37,771 nt of DNA from Acidobacteriaceae bacterium (GTDB lineage Bacteria; Acidobacteriota; Terriglobia; Terriglobales; Acidobacteriaceae): the NCBI GenBank assembly GCA_003165795.1, contig PMWW01000121.1:1-37771 (forward strand). Direction: 5' to 3'. This document shows positions 9,214 through 17,039 of this stretch, in pieces. The position numbers and the translations under genes are program-made. Each line of letters starts with the position of its first letter. Position 1 is the stretch's first letter. Below the pieces are notes generated by a model that saw only the letters and a list, made by a program, of their open reading frames with translations, had not been told where the DNA came from and made no database searches.

Positions 9214-9648
9214 TCAGTTGCTCTTCTTCTGTCCACGCAGGATTCGGTCATCGATGGGTTTGCGGCTGGCAAAGCCTTCCTGCGTTCCGTGCCAGTGGGT
9301 GATTTTCTTCTCGCCTAGCTTCCAGCACAGCAGGATCACGTCGTCGCCCACCACGCAGGGAAAATCGAGCAGCCCGATATCCAGGTCTTTCACCTGAACG
9401 CCGGTCGCGTCAATCTCGGCCACCGCGTCCTTGGCGCGCTGCAGCGCCTTCTCGCGCTCGGCCTTGCGCCGCGCCACCGCGACCACGTCGACCAGCGTGC
9501 CTCCGTTCACGAAGATGCGGTTGGCCAGCACCTGCTGCTCGGCATCCACCTCTTCGATCAGCGCTTTGGCCTGGATGGCGGAGCGCAACAGCGACTCTAG
9601 GACGGACAACAGACTTTCGGCTTCAGTAACGGTGAACGTGCGCGCCAT
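9214..9648 (-). CDS. DUF2203 family protein
   Basis: The 144-residue product starts MARTFTVTEAESLLSVLES, the usual beginning of DUF2203 proteins. It ends with the family's conserved block: DLDIGLLDFPCVVGDDVILLCWKLGE followed by ITHWHGTQEGFASRKPI. The function of the family is not known; the middle is helical and charged. The start at 9648 was chosen on family length and a GGAAAG about 13 bases upstream. The frame, however, stays open to a GTG at 9789 that overlaps the nadA stop as GTGA, so a translationally coupled form with 47 extra Arg-rich residues is possible. It lies immediately downstream of nadA on the same strand. Confidence 0.85.
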   Translation of the reverse strand: MARTFTVTEAESLLSVLESLLRSAIQAKALIEEVDAEQQVLANRIFVNGGTLVDVVAVARRKAEREKALQRAKDAVAEIDATGVQVKDLDIGLLDFPCVVGDDVILLCWKLGEKKITHWHGTQEGFASRKPIDDRILRGQKKSN

Positions 9649-9785
9649 ATCAATATCACGACTTTCCAGCTTGACCAGGGTTTGCGCCTTGCGGCGATTC
9701 ATGACGCGACGGCGATGCTCCCGCACATCCGACCAATACCGGGGAACCCTCCGCCAATATTTTTCCCGAGGACGCTTGCGAATAA

Positions 9786-10904
9786 TCACTGGATCTCTAA
9801 CATCCTATCAAGTGCCACGCGCGCCCACCTCTTTACATCAGCTTTTACTTGAATTTGATTGACGATATTGCCGTCCACCAGGTTCTCCAAGGCCCAGCAT
9901 AGGTGCTGCGGCGAGATGCGAAACATGGTCGTACACAGACAGCCCGAGTCGTTAAGCGTGATGACCCGCTTGTCCGGATTTTCCTTGGCCAGGCGGTTGA
10001 TCAGGTGAATTTCCGTCCCAATCGCGAAGGACGAGCCTGCTGGCGATTGCCGCACCACGTTGATCAGATAATCGGTCGAACCGATGCCGTCAGCCTTTTG
10101 GCACACTTCCCAGCGGCACTCGGGATGGACCAGCACCTGGATGCCGGGATCGTTCGCCCGGACTTTGTCCACATGCTCGGGCAGGAATCGCTGATGGACC
10201 GAGCAATGCCCCTTCCACAGAATCACTTTCGCTTGGCGGAGACGGTCTGTCGTTTGGCCACCCTGCAACTGGTACGGGTCCCACACCACCATCTCGTCCA
10301 GCGGAATGCCGCGAGCGAACCCGGTATTGCGGCCCAGATGCTGATCGGGCAGGAACAGGATCTTCTCATTGCGGCTGAACCCCCAGTCGAATGCACCCTT
10401 GGCGTTTGACGAAGTGCAGACCATGCCTCCGCGCTCGCCGCAAAAGCCCTTGATTGCCGCTGTCGAATTCATGTAGGTAATCGGCGTGATCCCGGCGCCT
10501 TCATCGTCGGCCAGACCAAGATTCACGAACTGCTCCCAGGCATCTTCCACCTGCGAAATCTCGGCCATGTCGGCCATGGAGCAACCGGCGTTCAGGTCGG
10601 GCAGCACGACCGCCTGCCCCGGACGCGCCAGAATGTCGGCGCTCTCAGCCATGAAGTGCACGCCGCAGAAGACGATGTAGCTGCCTCGGGCTTGCGCGGC
10701 CATTTGCGACAGGCGATAGGAATCGCCGCGATAATCCGCGTAGCGTACGACTTCATCGCGTTGATAATGGTGACCCAGAATGACGCACTCGCTGCCTAAG
10801 GCTGCTTTGGCCTCCGCAATGCGGCCGTCCATGGAGCGATCTGGGAGTACGAGATAATTTTCAAGCGAGCAAGATACCGCTTCTGTAACCGGTGCCGTAG
10901 CCAT
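9786..10904 (-). CDS. nadA: Quinolinate synthase
   Basis: This enzyme condenses iminoaspartate with dihydroxyacetone phosphate to give quinolinate in de novo NAD synthesis, using a [4Fe-4S] cluster. The 372-residue protein starts at ATG 10904, which has AGGAAA directly upstream. Conserved blocks are LGHHYQRDEV, CGVHFMAESADIL, AGCSMADMAE, WKGHCSVHQRF, HPECRWEV and GTEIHL. The likely cluster ligands are Cys108, Cys234 and Cys324 (Cys322 is adjacent), close to positions 110/230/320 of the Bacillus enzyme. A longer in-frame reading to 11078 is an artefact: it translates the riboswitch, giving the odd repeated word FNIPV. No nadB or nadC is in the window. Confidence 0.96.
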   Translation of the reverse strand: MATAPVTEAVSCSLENYLVLPDRSMDGRIAEAKAALGSECVILGHHYQRDEVVRYADYRGDSYRLSQMAAQARGSYIVFCGVHFMAESADILARPGQAVVLPDLNAGCSMADMAEISQVEDAWEQFVNLGLADDEGAGITPITYMNSTAAIKGFCGERGGMVCTSSNAKGAFDWGFSRNEKILFLPDQHLGRNTGFARGIPLDEMVVWDPYQLQGGQTTDRLRQAKVILWKGHCSVHQRFLPEHVDKVRANDPGIQVLVHPECRWEVCQKADGIGSTDYLINVVRQSPAGSSFAIGTEIHLINRLAKENPDKRVITLNDSGCLCTTMFRISPQHLCWALENLVDGNIVNQIQVKADVKRWARVALDRMLEIQ

Positions 10905-10917
10905 TTTCCTTGTCTCT

Positions 10918-11056
10918 GCCTTCAGTCCCGGCCGCGTGAGATTCCGTTGTGATCGGAGAGCACGTCCCGGAACGGGGATGTTGAAAGCTGCTTGCCGCTC
11001 CAGCAGGTCCACATGCGCGTGTCGCGCCCGACCTACGGGGATGTTGAAGGTGCAAG
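10918..11056 (-). promoter_or_regulatory. Tandem NAD+-I riboswitch (nadA motif) in the nadA leader
   Basis: On the minus strand the nadA leader holds two related domains. Domain 1 (11056-10991) is closed by CTTGC/GCAAG and contains TTCAACATCCCCGTAGGTCG, a GC-rich hairpin, then GGACCTGCTGGAG. Domain 2 (about 10990-10918) repeats TTCAACATCCCCGT, followed by TCCGGGACG and a further stem. The sequence closely follows the published NAD+-I aptamer (CUUCAAC..CCCCGUAGGU..., CUGGAG), a class found essentially in Acidobacteria upstream of nadA. It ends about 13 bases before the start codon, so translational control by hiding the AGGAAA site is plausible: nadA would be turned down when NAD+ is plentiful. 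Confidence 0.9.
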
Positions 11057-11121
11057 TTGACGCTTCTTTACAACTCACTTATTCGATGATCCGCCCGCCA
11101 CGTTCGTTACAAAAAGGAGAA

Positions 11122-11143
11122 CCGCGTCTTGTCTTGGACGCGG
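11122..11143 (-). terminator. Hairpin with T-rich tail upstream of the nadA riboswitch
   Basis: A perfect 7-bp stem CCGCGTC/GACGCGG with an 8-base loop. Read on the minus strand it is followed by TTCTCCTTTTTG, so it looks like an intrinsic terminator. It lies about 65 bases upstream of the riboswitch, so if it works in this direction the nadA promoter must be between the two, or the hairpin is part of a longer regulated leader. No gene to be terminated was found on the minus strand to its right. Confidence 0.35.
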
Positions 11144-11287
11144 CCCGCTTTTGCTAAAAATGGCCTTGTGACAAGCATCGAACAATCTATTGTTACGCGT
11201 CGGCGGGGTTAATGCAAGAACGTTGTTCCTCACCAAGCTCTGCCGGAATTTGACGTTTCCGTCACAGACAAAAGGCCGGCCTGTACC

Positions 11288-11293
11288 TATAAT
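11288..11293 (+). promoter_or_regulatory. -10 box for a nearly leaderless small gene
   Basis: A consensus TATAAT sits 9 bases before the ATG at 11303. Transcription would start within a few bases of the start codon. There is no SD sequence before the ATG, which fits a leaderless mRNA. A convincing -35 at the right distance is not seen (TCACAG is the nearest poor match). Confidence 0.45.
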
Positions 11294-11302
11294 AGGCGTC
11301 AA

Positions 11303-11557
11303 ATGAGCCGCCCGTTTGAATCGTTCGATTTCTTGAATCGAGGCTGGGACGTTCGCGCGCTGGAGAACGCGTCGCTGCGCTCGATTTTCCTGTGGTTGCT
11401 TTTAGGGTTGTTCGTGCTCGGCATGGACGCTAGCATGGGGCTCTACATATTTGTCCATCAGCACCGCTTCAATCCCGTACCAGTCGCCGTTTTCGTGCTT
11501 TGGGCTTTTGTCATGTTTCGATATGGCCGAATCATTTATCGGCGGCTTGAACGCTGA
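11303..11557 (+). CDS. Small two-helix membrane protein, unknown function
   Basis: The 84-residue protein was not recognised. It has an N-terminal polar stretch of about 25 residues, a strong membrane helix (about 28-51, SIFLWLLLGLFVLGMDASMGLYIFV), a short His/Arg loop (HQHRFNP) and a second helix (about 58-71, PVAVFVLWAFVMF). It ends with the basic tail RYGRIIYRRLER, which should face the cytoplasm. It stands alone between nadA (divergent) and moaA (convergent). Support for its being a gene comes from the consensus -10 immediately upstream and the clear membrane topology; against it is the lack of an SD site. Confidence 0.6.
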   Translation: MSRPFESFDFLNRGWDVRALENASLRSIFLWLLLGLFVLGMDASMGLYIFVHQHRFNPVPVAVFVLWAFVMFRYGRIIYRRLER

Positions 11558-11601
11558 TCTTCGGCTTAGCTGACGGCCGACAGCTGATAGCTGACAGCTG
11601 C

Positions 11602-12591
11602 TTACCCCCCGATATGAACCATCGTTCTTGATGCGGGAATGAATCCGGGCTCGCCGATGTGGTGCCGCTCTTCCTTGTGATCCACCACATCGCAAATGAA
11701 GTCGGCCATATCTTCGTCACTGCAGCCAGCCTGCATCAAGGCCGCTAAATCGTGCTCGCGCACCGAGAAGAGGCAGGTGCGGATCTTGCCGTCGGAGGTG
11801 ACACGCACCCGGCTGCAGTGCCCGCAGAAGGGATGCGACACCGGCGCGATAATGCCGATCTCGCCGAGGCCATCTTCGAAGACGTAGCGCCGGGCGGTGT
11901 CGCTGCCCATGTGACCGATCTCGCGTAAGGGCATGAACTCGGCCATGCGGCGCAGAATCTCGTCCAGTGTGACCACGATCTCCGGCGTCCACACGCGATC
12001 TTCTTCCAGCGGCATGAACTCGATAAAGCGGACAGCCACGCCCTGCTCGCGGGCGAAGCGGCCAAAAGCGGTAATCTGGTCGTCATTGAAGCCGCGCATC
12101 AGCACGCAGTTGATCTTCACCGGACTGAGGCCCGCCTGCTGCGCCGCACGCACACCGGCAAGCACCCGCTCGTAACCATTCGGCACCCGCGTGATGCGGG
12201 CAAAGCGGTCGGCATCGACTGCATCCATCGAGACCGTCACTCGCGACAAGCCAGCGTCGGCGAGCGGCTGAGCCATTTCGGCGAGCAGATGGCCGTTGGT
12301 AGTGATGGCGATGTCGAGCCGGTTGCCTTCGACGGTGTGCATCTGGCCAAGCTCGCGCACCATATCGACCAGGCCCTTGCGCAACAGGGGCTCGCCGCCG
12401 GTCAGGCGAACCTTGGTGATGCCCAGTCCAACGAAGACCCGCGCCATGCGCAGGTAATCGGCGATCGGCATCTCCGGAAACTGCGGGCCATCGCTGCCCG
12501 AGCGGCAATAGACACACCGGTAGTTGCAGCGATCGGTAATGGAGATTCGCAGATCGCTGATGCGCCGCCCGAATTTGTCGGTTAGTAACAT
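11602..12591 (-). CDS. moaA: GTP 3',8-cyclase (molybdenum cofactor biosynthesis protein A)
   Basis: This radical-SAM enzyme carries out the first step of molybdopterin synthesis. The 329 residues have the SAM-cluster motif C22-x3-C26-x2-C29 (CNYRCVYC), then RLTGGEPLL (SAM-binding GGE, 63-70). The C-terminal cluster cysteines are C256, C259 and C273 (FCGHCSRVRVTSDGKIRTC). The two terminal glycines required in MoaA are present (VHIGG). The length matches the family. No SD sequence precedes the ATG: the start codon abuts a degenerate AGCTGATAGCTGACAGC word repeat, and a similar repeat follows the stop. No other moa or mob gene is in the window, so this is an isolated copy. Confidence 0.96.
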   Translation of the reverse strand: MLLTDKFGRRISDLRISITDRCNYRCVYCRSGSDGPQFPEMPIADYLRMARVFVGLGITKVRLTGGEPLLRKGLVDMVRELGQMHTVEGNRLDIAITTNGHLLAEMAQPLADAGLSRVTVSMDAVDADRFARITRVPNGYERVLAGVRAAQQAGLSPVKINCVLMRGFNDDQITAFGRFAREQGVAVRFIEFMPLEEDRVWTPEIVVTLDEILRRMAEFMPLREIGHMGSDTARRYVFEDGLGEIGIIAPVSHPFCGHCSRVRVTSDGKIRTCLFSVREHDLAALMQAGCSDEDMADFICDVVDHKEERHHIGEPGFIPASRTMVHIGG

Positions 12592-12736
12592 GCTGTCAGC
12601 TATCAGCCGTCGGCTCTTAGCTATTAGCCTTTAGTTCCTAGTAAGCGGATCGCTTTCGCTGCTCTTTCGCTGCTCGCTCTTCGCTCTTCGCTCTTCGCAA
12701 ATCTGTCTCATCTTGAACTCGCACGCCATTAAGCAG

Positions 12737-12786
12737 TGTCATCCTGAGCGCAGGCGGCGCTTCGCCGCCGGAGTCGAAGGACCTGC
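12737..12786 (+). repeat. TCATCCTGAGCG...GTCGAAGGACCTG intergenic repeat, copy 1
   Basis: The unit reads GTGTCATCCTGAGCG, a GGCGGCGCTTCGCCGCC palindrome, then GGAGTCGAAGGACCTG. It has an internal hairpin (GGCGGCG/CGCCGCC). Similar units occur inverted at 13110-13164 and degenerate at 29324-29370. This kind of repeat is common between acidobacterial genes; its function is unknown. Confidence 0.75.
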
Positions 12787-13109
12787 TTTTGGCCGGCGGA
12801 GGGACGAACCTCCCTTGGCGCAGCCTAGGCCCGCACAGCCGCAGACAGCCTAGGATCATCATTTCGTTTCGAACGTGCAGGAAATAACGCGACGCGGGCG
12901 CGCAGACGCAGCGCTGCTGATCGTTTCCTTTCCAAGCACGGGAGGCGTGGACGTTTCCCTCCACACCCTCGGTCCCGCAAACATCGCGGAACACCGCCGC
13001 CGCAGCCATCGGTATCCCGTCAGGCCGCGGAGGTCGGAAACAGCTCTTAGCGATTATAGATGCACGAGCGGGGAGAAAGCGGCAGCCGGACGTAACTGCG
13101 GGGAAGGGG

Positions 13110-13164
13110 GGGCCTTCGACTCCGGCGGCCAACAGCGGACCGCCCGCGTTCAAGATGACACCTG
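13110..13164 (-). repeat. TCATCCTGAGCG-type intergenic repeat, inverted copy 2
   Basis: Read on the minus strand: GCAGGTGTCATCTTGAACG, a GGGCGGTCC...GGCCGCC centre, then GGAGTCGAAGGCC. It matches the flanks of copy 1 (12737-12786) in opposite orientation, with a diverged centre. The two copies face each other across about 320 bases. Confidence 0.65.
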
Positions 13165-13230
13165 CAAGAACGGGCTCGCTCAGAATGACAGACGGAATGA
13201 TAGCTAGCTAAGAGCGAATAGCGGCCTTCC

Positions 13231-14946
13231 TTACATCCCTTCGTAATTGGGCCCACCGCCGCCCTCGGGTGGCACCCAGGTGATGATCTCGTAGGGGTCC
13301 ATAATGTCGCAGGTTTTGCAATGCACGCAGTTCGAGGGGTTCAGATGGATTTCCAGGCCGCTGGGAGTGTCCTGGGCTTCCACCATTTCGTAGACATTCG
13401 CGGGGCAGAAGCTCTTGCAGGGATTGCCGAATTCGGTGACGCAGCGTTCGTTACAGATGGTGGTGTCGTGGATGACCAGGTGCGCCGGCTGATCTTCTTC
13501 GTGCTTGGTACCCGAATGATAAAGATCAGTGAGTTTGTCGAAGGTGAGCTTGCCGTCGCCTTTGGCAGCGCCGATGATCTGCGCCTCAGGCCCACCGTCG
13601 GCGGGGAGGCGGTTGAGTTGCTTCATGCGATGATGGCCAGCTTCGTTGCTGTAGTGCGCTCGCAGGCCGCGTCCGCCGGTGATCTGCTGAATGCCGGCGT
13701 GGACCATTCCAGAGAGAAATCCCTTCTCGAATCCCTGGTGGAAGTTCCGCACCGGCCAGAGCTCTGACTTGATCCAGCTCTTCTCGACCCGCTCCTGAAA
13801 CGACTCGAGCATTGCGAGGGAAAAATCCTGCTTCGCCATGGCATCGAAAGCGGTCTCGGCGGCCAGCATCCCGCTCTTGATGGCAAGATGAATCCCTTTG
13901 AGCCGTTGCGAATTGAGAAAGCCTGCGGAATCGCCGAGAATCATCCAGCCGTCTCCAGCCAGCGGCGGAACGCACCACCACCCGCCATAAGGCAACGACT
14001 TCGCTCCGTAACGCACCATCTTTCCGCCTTCCAGCAGCTTGGCGATGAACGGATGCTTCTTGAATTCCTGCAGAATATGCTGCGGATCGATGCGCGGGTC
14101 GGGATAGTCGAGCCCGGTGACAAAGCCCAACGAAACAGTGTTGTCTTTCGATCCGTAAATCCACGCTCCGCCGTACTCGTTGAAGGTGAGCGGATAACCC
14201 ATGGTGTAGATGACTTCGCCGGGAGCCATGCGTCCCGCGGGAAGCTCCCACAGTTCCTTGACCCCGACGCCGTAGGTCTGCGGATTGCGGTCACGGTCCA
14301 GTTGAAAGCGGCCAATCAGTTGTTTAGTCAGCGAGCCGCGCGTGCCCTCGGCAAGGATGACGACCTTGGATTTCAAATCGTACCCAGGCTCGAAATTGGA
14401 TTTCTGCTGGCCATTCTTGTCGACGCCTTTGTCGTCGGTGCGAACGCCGGCGACGCGCCCAGAGTCGAACAGCAGTTCCGAGCCGGCAAAGCCGGTGAAC
14501 AGGGTAATTCCTGCCTCTTCCACCTTGCTGCCCAACCACTTTACGAACTTGTTAATCGAGATAACGTAGTTGCCGTGGTCGCGCATCGGCGGAGGCGTGA
14601 TGGGGAACTTGAACTTGCCCGTGCGCGTGAGGTAGTAAACGGCTTCTTTGACCACCTTCGCATCGAGCGGCGCTTCCTTTTCGAAGCCGGGCAGAAGTTC
14701 GCGTATGGAGCGAGGATCGAGCAACGCACCCGAGAGGCAATGCGCGCCCACTTCGCGGGCCTTCTCTAGCAGGTAAATGTTCTCTTTGCTGAGCTGGGCG
14801 TCTGGATTCTTGGTGTTGTGTTCATCGATGAGCTGCGAGAGCCGCAGAGCGCACGCCATCCCCGCAGGCCCACCGCCTACGATAACGACGTCCGCCTCCA
14901 TCACGGGGCGATCGACACCTGGGAGCGGTTTGCGAAAGACGATCAT
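13231..14946 (-). CDS. Electron transfer flavoprotein-ubiquinone oxidoreductase
   Basis: This membrane-associated enzyme takes electrons from reduced ETF and passes them to the quinone pool. The 571 residues contain an N-terminal FAD-binding motif (VVIVGGGPAGMACALRLSQL), a central quinone- and membrane-contacting region (including GDSAGFLNSQRLKGIHLAIKSG, typical of ETF-QO), and a C-terminal ferredoxin-like domain. The 4Fe-4S cysteines there are CVTEFGNPCKSFCP and CVHCKTCDI. Length and domain order match mitochondrial and proteobacterial ETF-QO rather than the split FixC/FixX pair. It is the last gene of the etf locus on this strand, 188 bases after etfA; that gap shows no clear promoter or hairpin. 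Confidence 0.96.
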   Translation of the reverse strand: MIVFRKPLPGVDRPVMEADVVIVGGGPAGMACALRLSQLIDEHNTKNPDAQLSKENIYLLEKAREVGAHCLSGALLDPRSIRELLPGFEKEAPLDAKVVKEAVYYLTRTGKFKFPITPPPMRDHGNYVISINKFVKWLGSKVEEAGITLFTGFAGSELLFDSGRVAGVRTDDKGVDKNGQQKSNFEPGYDLKSKVVILAEGTRGSLTKQLIGRFQLDRDRNPQTYGVGVKELWELPAGRMAPGEVIYTMGYPLTFNEYGGAWIYGSKDNTVSLGFVTGLDYPDPRIDPQHILQEFKKHPFIAKLLEGGKMVRYGAKSLPYGGWWCVPPLAGDGWMILGDSAGFLNSQRLKGIHLAIKSGMLAAETAFDAMAKQDFSLAMLESFQERVEKSWIKSELWPVRNFHQGFEKGFLSGMVHAGIQQITGGRGLRAHYSNEAGHHRMKQLNRLPADGGPEAQIIGAAKGDGKLTFDKLTDLYHSGTKHEEDQPAHLVIHDTTICNERCVTEFGNPCKSFCPANVYEMVEAQDTPSGLEIHLNPSNCVHCKTCDIMDPYEIITWVPPEGGGGPNYEGM

Positions 14947-15134
14947 TCGGTGTTCCAGAAAAAAGAGGAGTTCGGATGCCTAGCTCATTCTTACACGCTT
15001 CGGTGGAAGTATGCCACATTGTCAGACAGTTGAACCTACACGCAGTGACAATATGATTTACGCAGAACGAAGAACGCAAGTTCATGCCCCCAATAAAAGC
15101 AGGGACCAGGACCTTTGATTAGCATGAACGCTCT

Positions 15135-16127
15135 TCAGGCGCTCTTTGCCTTTTTCACTTCCTCGATCAACGGTGGCACGATATCGAACAGATTGCCGAC
15201 CACTGCAACATCGGCAATCTCAAAAATCGGCGCTTCGGCGTCTTTGTTGACCGCTATGATGGTCCGCGCACCCTTCATCCCGACTACGTGCTGAATTGCG
15301 CCGCTGATGCCTAACGCCAGATATAGTTTGGGAGCAACCGTCTGTCCGGACGAGCCGACCTGGCGATCCATGGGCAACCAGCCGGAATCGCAGATGGGCC
15401 GCGAAGCGGCGATTTCGCCGCCCAACGCCTCCGCCAGTTGCTTGGCAATTTCGATGTTCTTCTGCTCTTTGATACCGCGCCCAACCGCAACGATGATCTC
15501 CGCTTGGGTTAGATCAACCGCCTGCTTGGCCTCTTTGAACGGAGCTTCGGGCTTGTTTCGTATGACGCCGTCGGCGACTTCGACGTTCACCGTTTCTACG
15601 GGAGCGAGTGCGCCACCCGCCTGGACCTGGTCGCCGCGGAAAGCGCCGTTCTGAAAGGTTGCGAAATAGGGAGCTTCGCCGACGAACGATACGTCTGCCG
15701 CGAATTTGCCTTGGAACATCTGGCGGGTGAACAGCAGCTTTCCGCCTTCATACTTGTAGCCGACGGAATCGCTGATGAGCGAACGTCCCAGCGCGGCCGC
15801 AAGCTTGGGAGCAAAATCACGCACCTGGTAGGTGTGCGGCATCAGGACCAGCTGGGGCTGCTTTTGCTCGACGAATTGCTTGAGCGCGGCGACGAATCCG
15901 TCGGGAGTGTAGGGCTCCAGCTTGGGCGATTCGAGGGCATAAACTTTCGCCACTTTGTTCGCAGCAATTTCGTTGGCGATGTCGCCAATGCCACTGCCGG
16001 CGACCGCCGCTTCCAGAGTCCATCCGGTTTCGGAGGCCAAGGCCTGGGCTCCGGTCAGTGTTTCCCAAGAGACTCGATTCAGTTTGCCTTCACGCTGTTC
16101 GACTACGACCAGGATACTGTCTGCCAT
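15135..16127 (-). CDS. etfA: Electron transfer flavoprotein subunit alpha
   Basis: This is the FAD-binding subunit of the ETF heterodimer. The 330-residue protein starts MADSILVVVEQREGKLNRVSWE; this ATG (16127) has AGGAAA about 9 bases upstream and fits the family better than an in-frame ATG 11 codons earlier. The C-terminal FAD domain is clear: VAVGRGIKEQKNI, GSSGQTVAPKLYLALGISGAIQHVVGMKGARTIIAVNKDAEAPIF, then ADVAVVGNLFDIVPPLIEEV. The typical family length is 310-335. It acts with EtfB (17040-17810) and delivers electrons to the ETF-QO encoded next. Two small membrane-protein genes separate it from etfB, which is unusual because the two subunits are normally adjacent. Confidence 0.96.
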   Translation of the reverse strand: MADSILVVVEQREGKLNRVSWETLTGAQALASETGWTLEAAVAGSGIGDIANEIAANKVAKVYALESPKLEPYTPDGFVAALKQFVEQKQPQLVLMPHTYQVRDFAPKLAAALGRSLISDSVGYKYEGGKLLFTRQMFQGKFAADVSFVGEAPYFATFQNGAFRGDQVQAGGALAPVETVNVEVADGVIRNKPEAPFKEAKQAVDLTQAEIIVAVGRGIKEQKNIEIAKQLAEALGGEIAASRPICDSGWLPMDRQVGSSGQTVAPKLYLALGISGAIQHVVGMKGARTIIAVNKDAEAPIFEIADVAVVGNLFDIVPPLIEEVKKAKSA

Positions 16128-16271
16128 TTCAATCCGTTTCCTAGCTGCTGACCGGGCCACGTGCGCAGATGGCGCACAACTCCGGCGAAAAGACTAGCGT
16201 ATTGACTGCGCCGACACAGACCAATTCTGCGTCGGAAATTGTTGAGTGACAGCTGTCCGCATTCCGCCTAC

Positions 16272-16481
16272 TTAGCGACTACGGGACTTTACCCGTGCGC
16301 CAACTAGACTCAGCAGTAGCCCCGTAGCTGCCAAGCAAACTGCGATAATGTCAATCCGCGATTCGCCCAGCTTGATTGCCGCTGGATGAAAGAACATTAC
16401 CAGGAATGCAAATAGCATCATGACCCAGCCAATAATTACCAAGACTGAGCCGTTTTCACGTTTCTCTTCCAACGATGACAT
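16272..16481 (-). CDS. Small two-helix membrane protein inside the etf locus
   Basis: The 69-residue protein was not recognised. The start at 16481 is supported by a strong SD (AGGAGGCGGCT) just upstream. A charged N-terminus (MSSLEEKRENG) is followed by a membrane helix (SVLVIIGWVMMLFAFLVMFFHP), a polar loop (AAIKLGESR), a second helix (IDIIAVCLAATGLLLSLVGA) and a basic tail (RVKSRSR). It lies between the 106-residue membrane protein and etfA, all on one strand, so it is probably co-transcribed with the ETF genes. Whether it takes part in electron transfer is unknown; no cysteine or histidine cluster suggests a cofactor. Confidence 0.72.
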   Translation of the reverse strand: MSSLEEKRENGSVLVIIGWVMMLFAFLVMFFHPAAIKLGESRIDIIAVCLAATGLLLSLVGARVKSRSR

Positions 16482-16577
16482 AGCCGCCTCCTGCCCGGTG
16501 TACCGGGCGTTGCGTTGCGACCTGCCACCCTCCCTGCTACCCAAACTCCGCGACTGGCCTGCGCCGGCGGCGTGCAA

Positions 16578-16898
16578 TCAAGCCACCCGATTATCCTCAG
16601 CGTCATCCTGGCGCTGTTGGGCCAAGGTACGCTCCATTTCGCGATGACCCAGCTTGGTGACTCCCACTGCGCGCCGGTAATGCGTTCCCATCATCACCAG
16701 AACCAGTCCGAGGACGCCCTCGATGCCCAGCCATAACGGCCAGAACCACGAACCGTTGCGCAGGCTGATGAAGAAGAAGATCCCGAGAACCGCGTCCATC
16801 CACAGCAAAATCCAGCCGACGGTCAGCAAAACTGAGCCCAGACGGCGGTTCTCCACGGTATTGTCAATGGCGACCTGATCGCGATCAAATCCTGGCAT
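16578..16898 (-). CDS. Small membrane protein inside the etf locus
   Basis: The 106-residue protein was not recognised. An AGGAGC site precedes the ATG at 16898. It has a polar N-terminus (MPGFDRDQVAIDNTVENRRLG), two membrane helices (about 22-45, SVLLTVGWILLWMDAVLGIFFFI; about 51-71, SWFWPLWLGIEGVLGLVLVMM), and a charged cytoplasmic-looking C-terminus (REMERTLAQQRQDD). The N-terminal GSVLLTVGWILL resembles GSVLVIIGWVMM in the next gene, so the pair may be distant paralogues. It lies 141 bases after etfB and upstream of etfA on the same strand. Confidence 0.72.
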   Translation of the reverse strand: MPGFDRDQVAIDNTVENRRLGSVLLTVGWILLWMDAVLGIFFFISLRNGSWFWPLWLGIEGVLGLVLVMMGTHYRRAVGVTKLGHREMERTLAQQRQDDAEDNRVA

Positions 16899-17039
16899 AA
16901 CGAGCAGAGCTCCTTCTGAAAAATATGGCCCACCCGGTTAGATGCCAATCGCTGACCCGGTTGCACAACTTCGCAACCGGCCGGCAACGATTCCCGATAT
17001 CAAGTTATGAATGCCTCTTCGTGACCGCCTTCTGTTCGC

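Larger units (their letters stand above)
12592..13230. other. Gene-free repeat-rich spacer between moaA and the ETF oxidoreductase
   Basis: About 640 bases without a supportable gene. From left to right it holds an AGCTNA-type word repeat beside the moaA start, a run of GCTCTTC words (about 12655-12700), one copy of a TCATCCTGAGCG repeat (12737-12786), a unique GC-rich middle, an inverted second copy (13110-13164), and another short TAGCTAGCTAAGAGC stretch before 13231. A long minus-strand frame through it reads repeats and has no protein-like features. Confidence 0.7.

Noticed and set aside
10905-11078. N-terminal extension of nadA by 58 residues
   Set aside because: It translates the tandem NAD+-I riboswitch (the duplicated FNIPV comes from the repeated aptamer core), and a strong SD lies directly before the internal ATG at 10904.
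12638-13153. 171-codon minus-strand frame between moaA and ETF-QO
   Set aside because: It reads through several repeats and low-complexity words; composition is not protein-like and no SD was seen.
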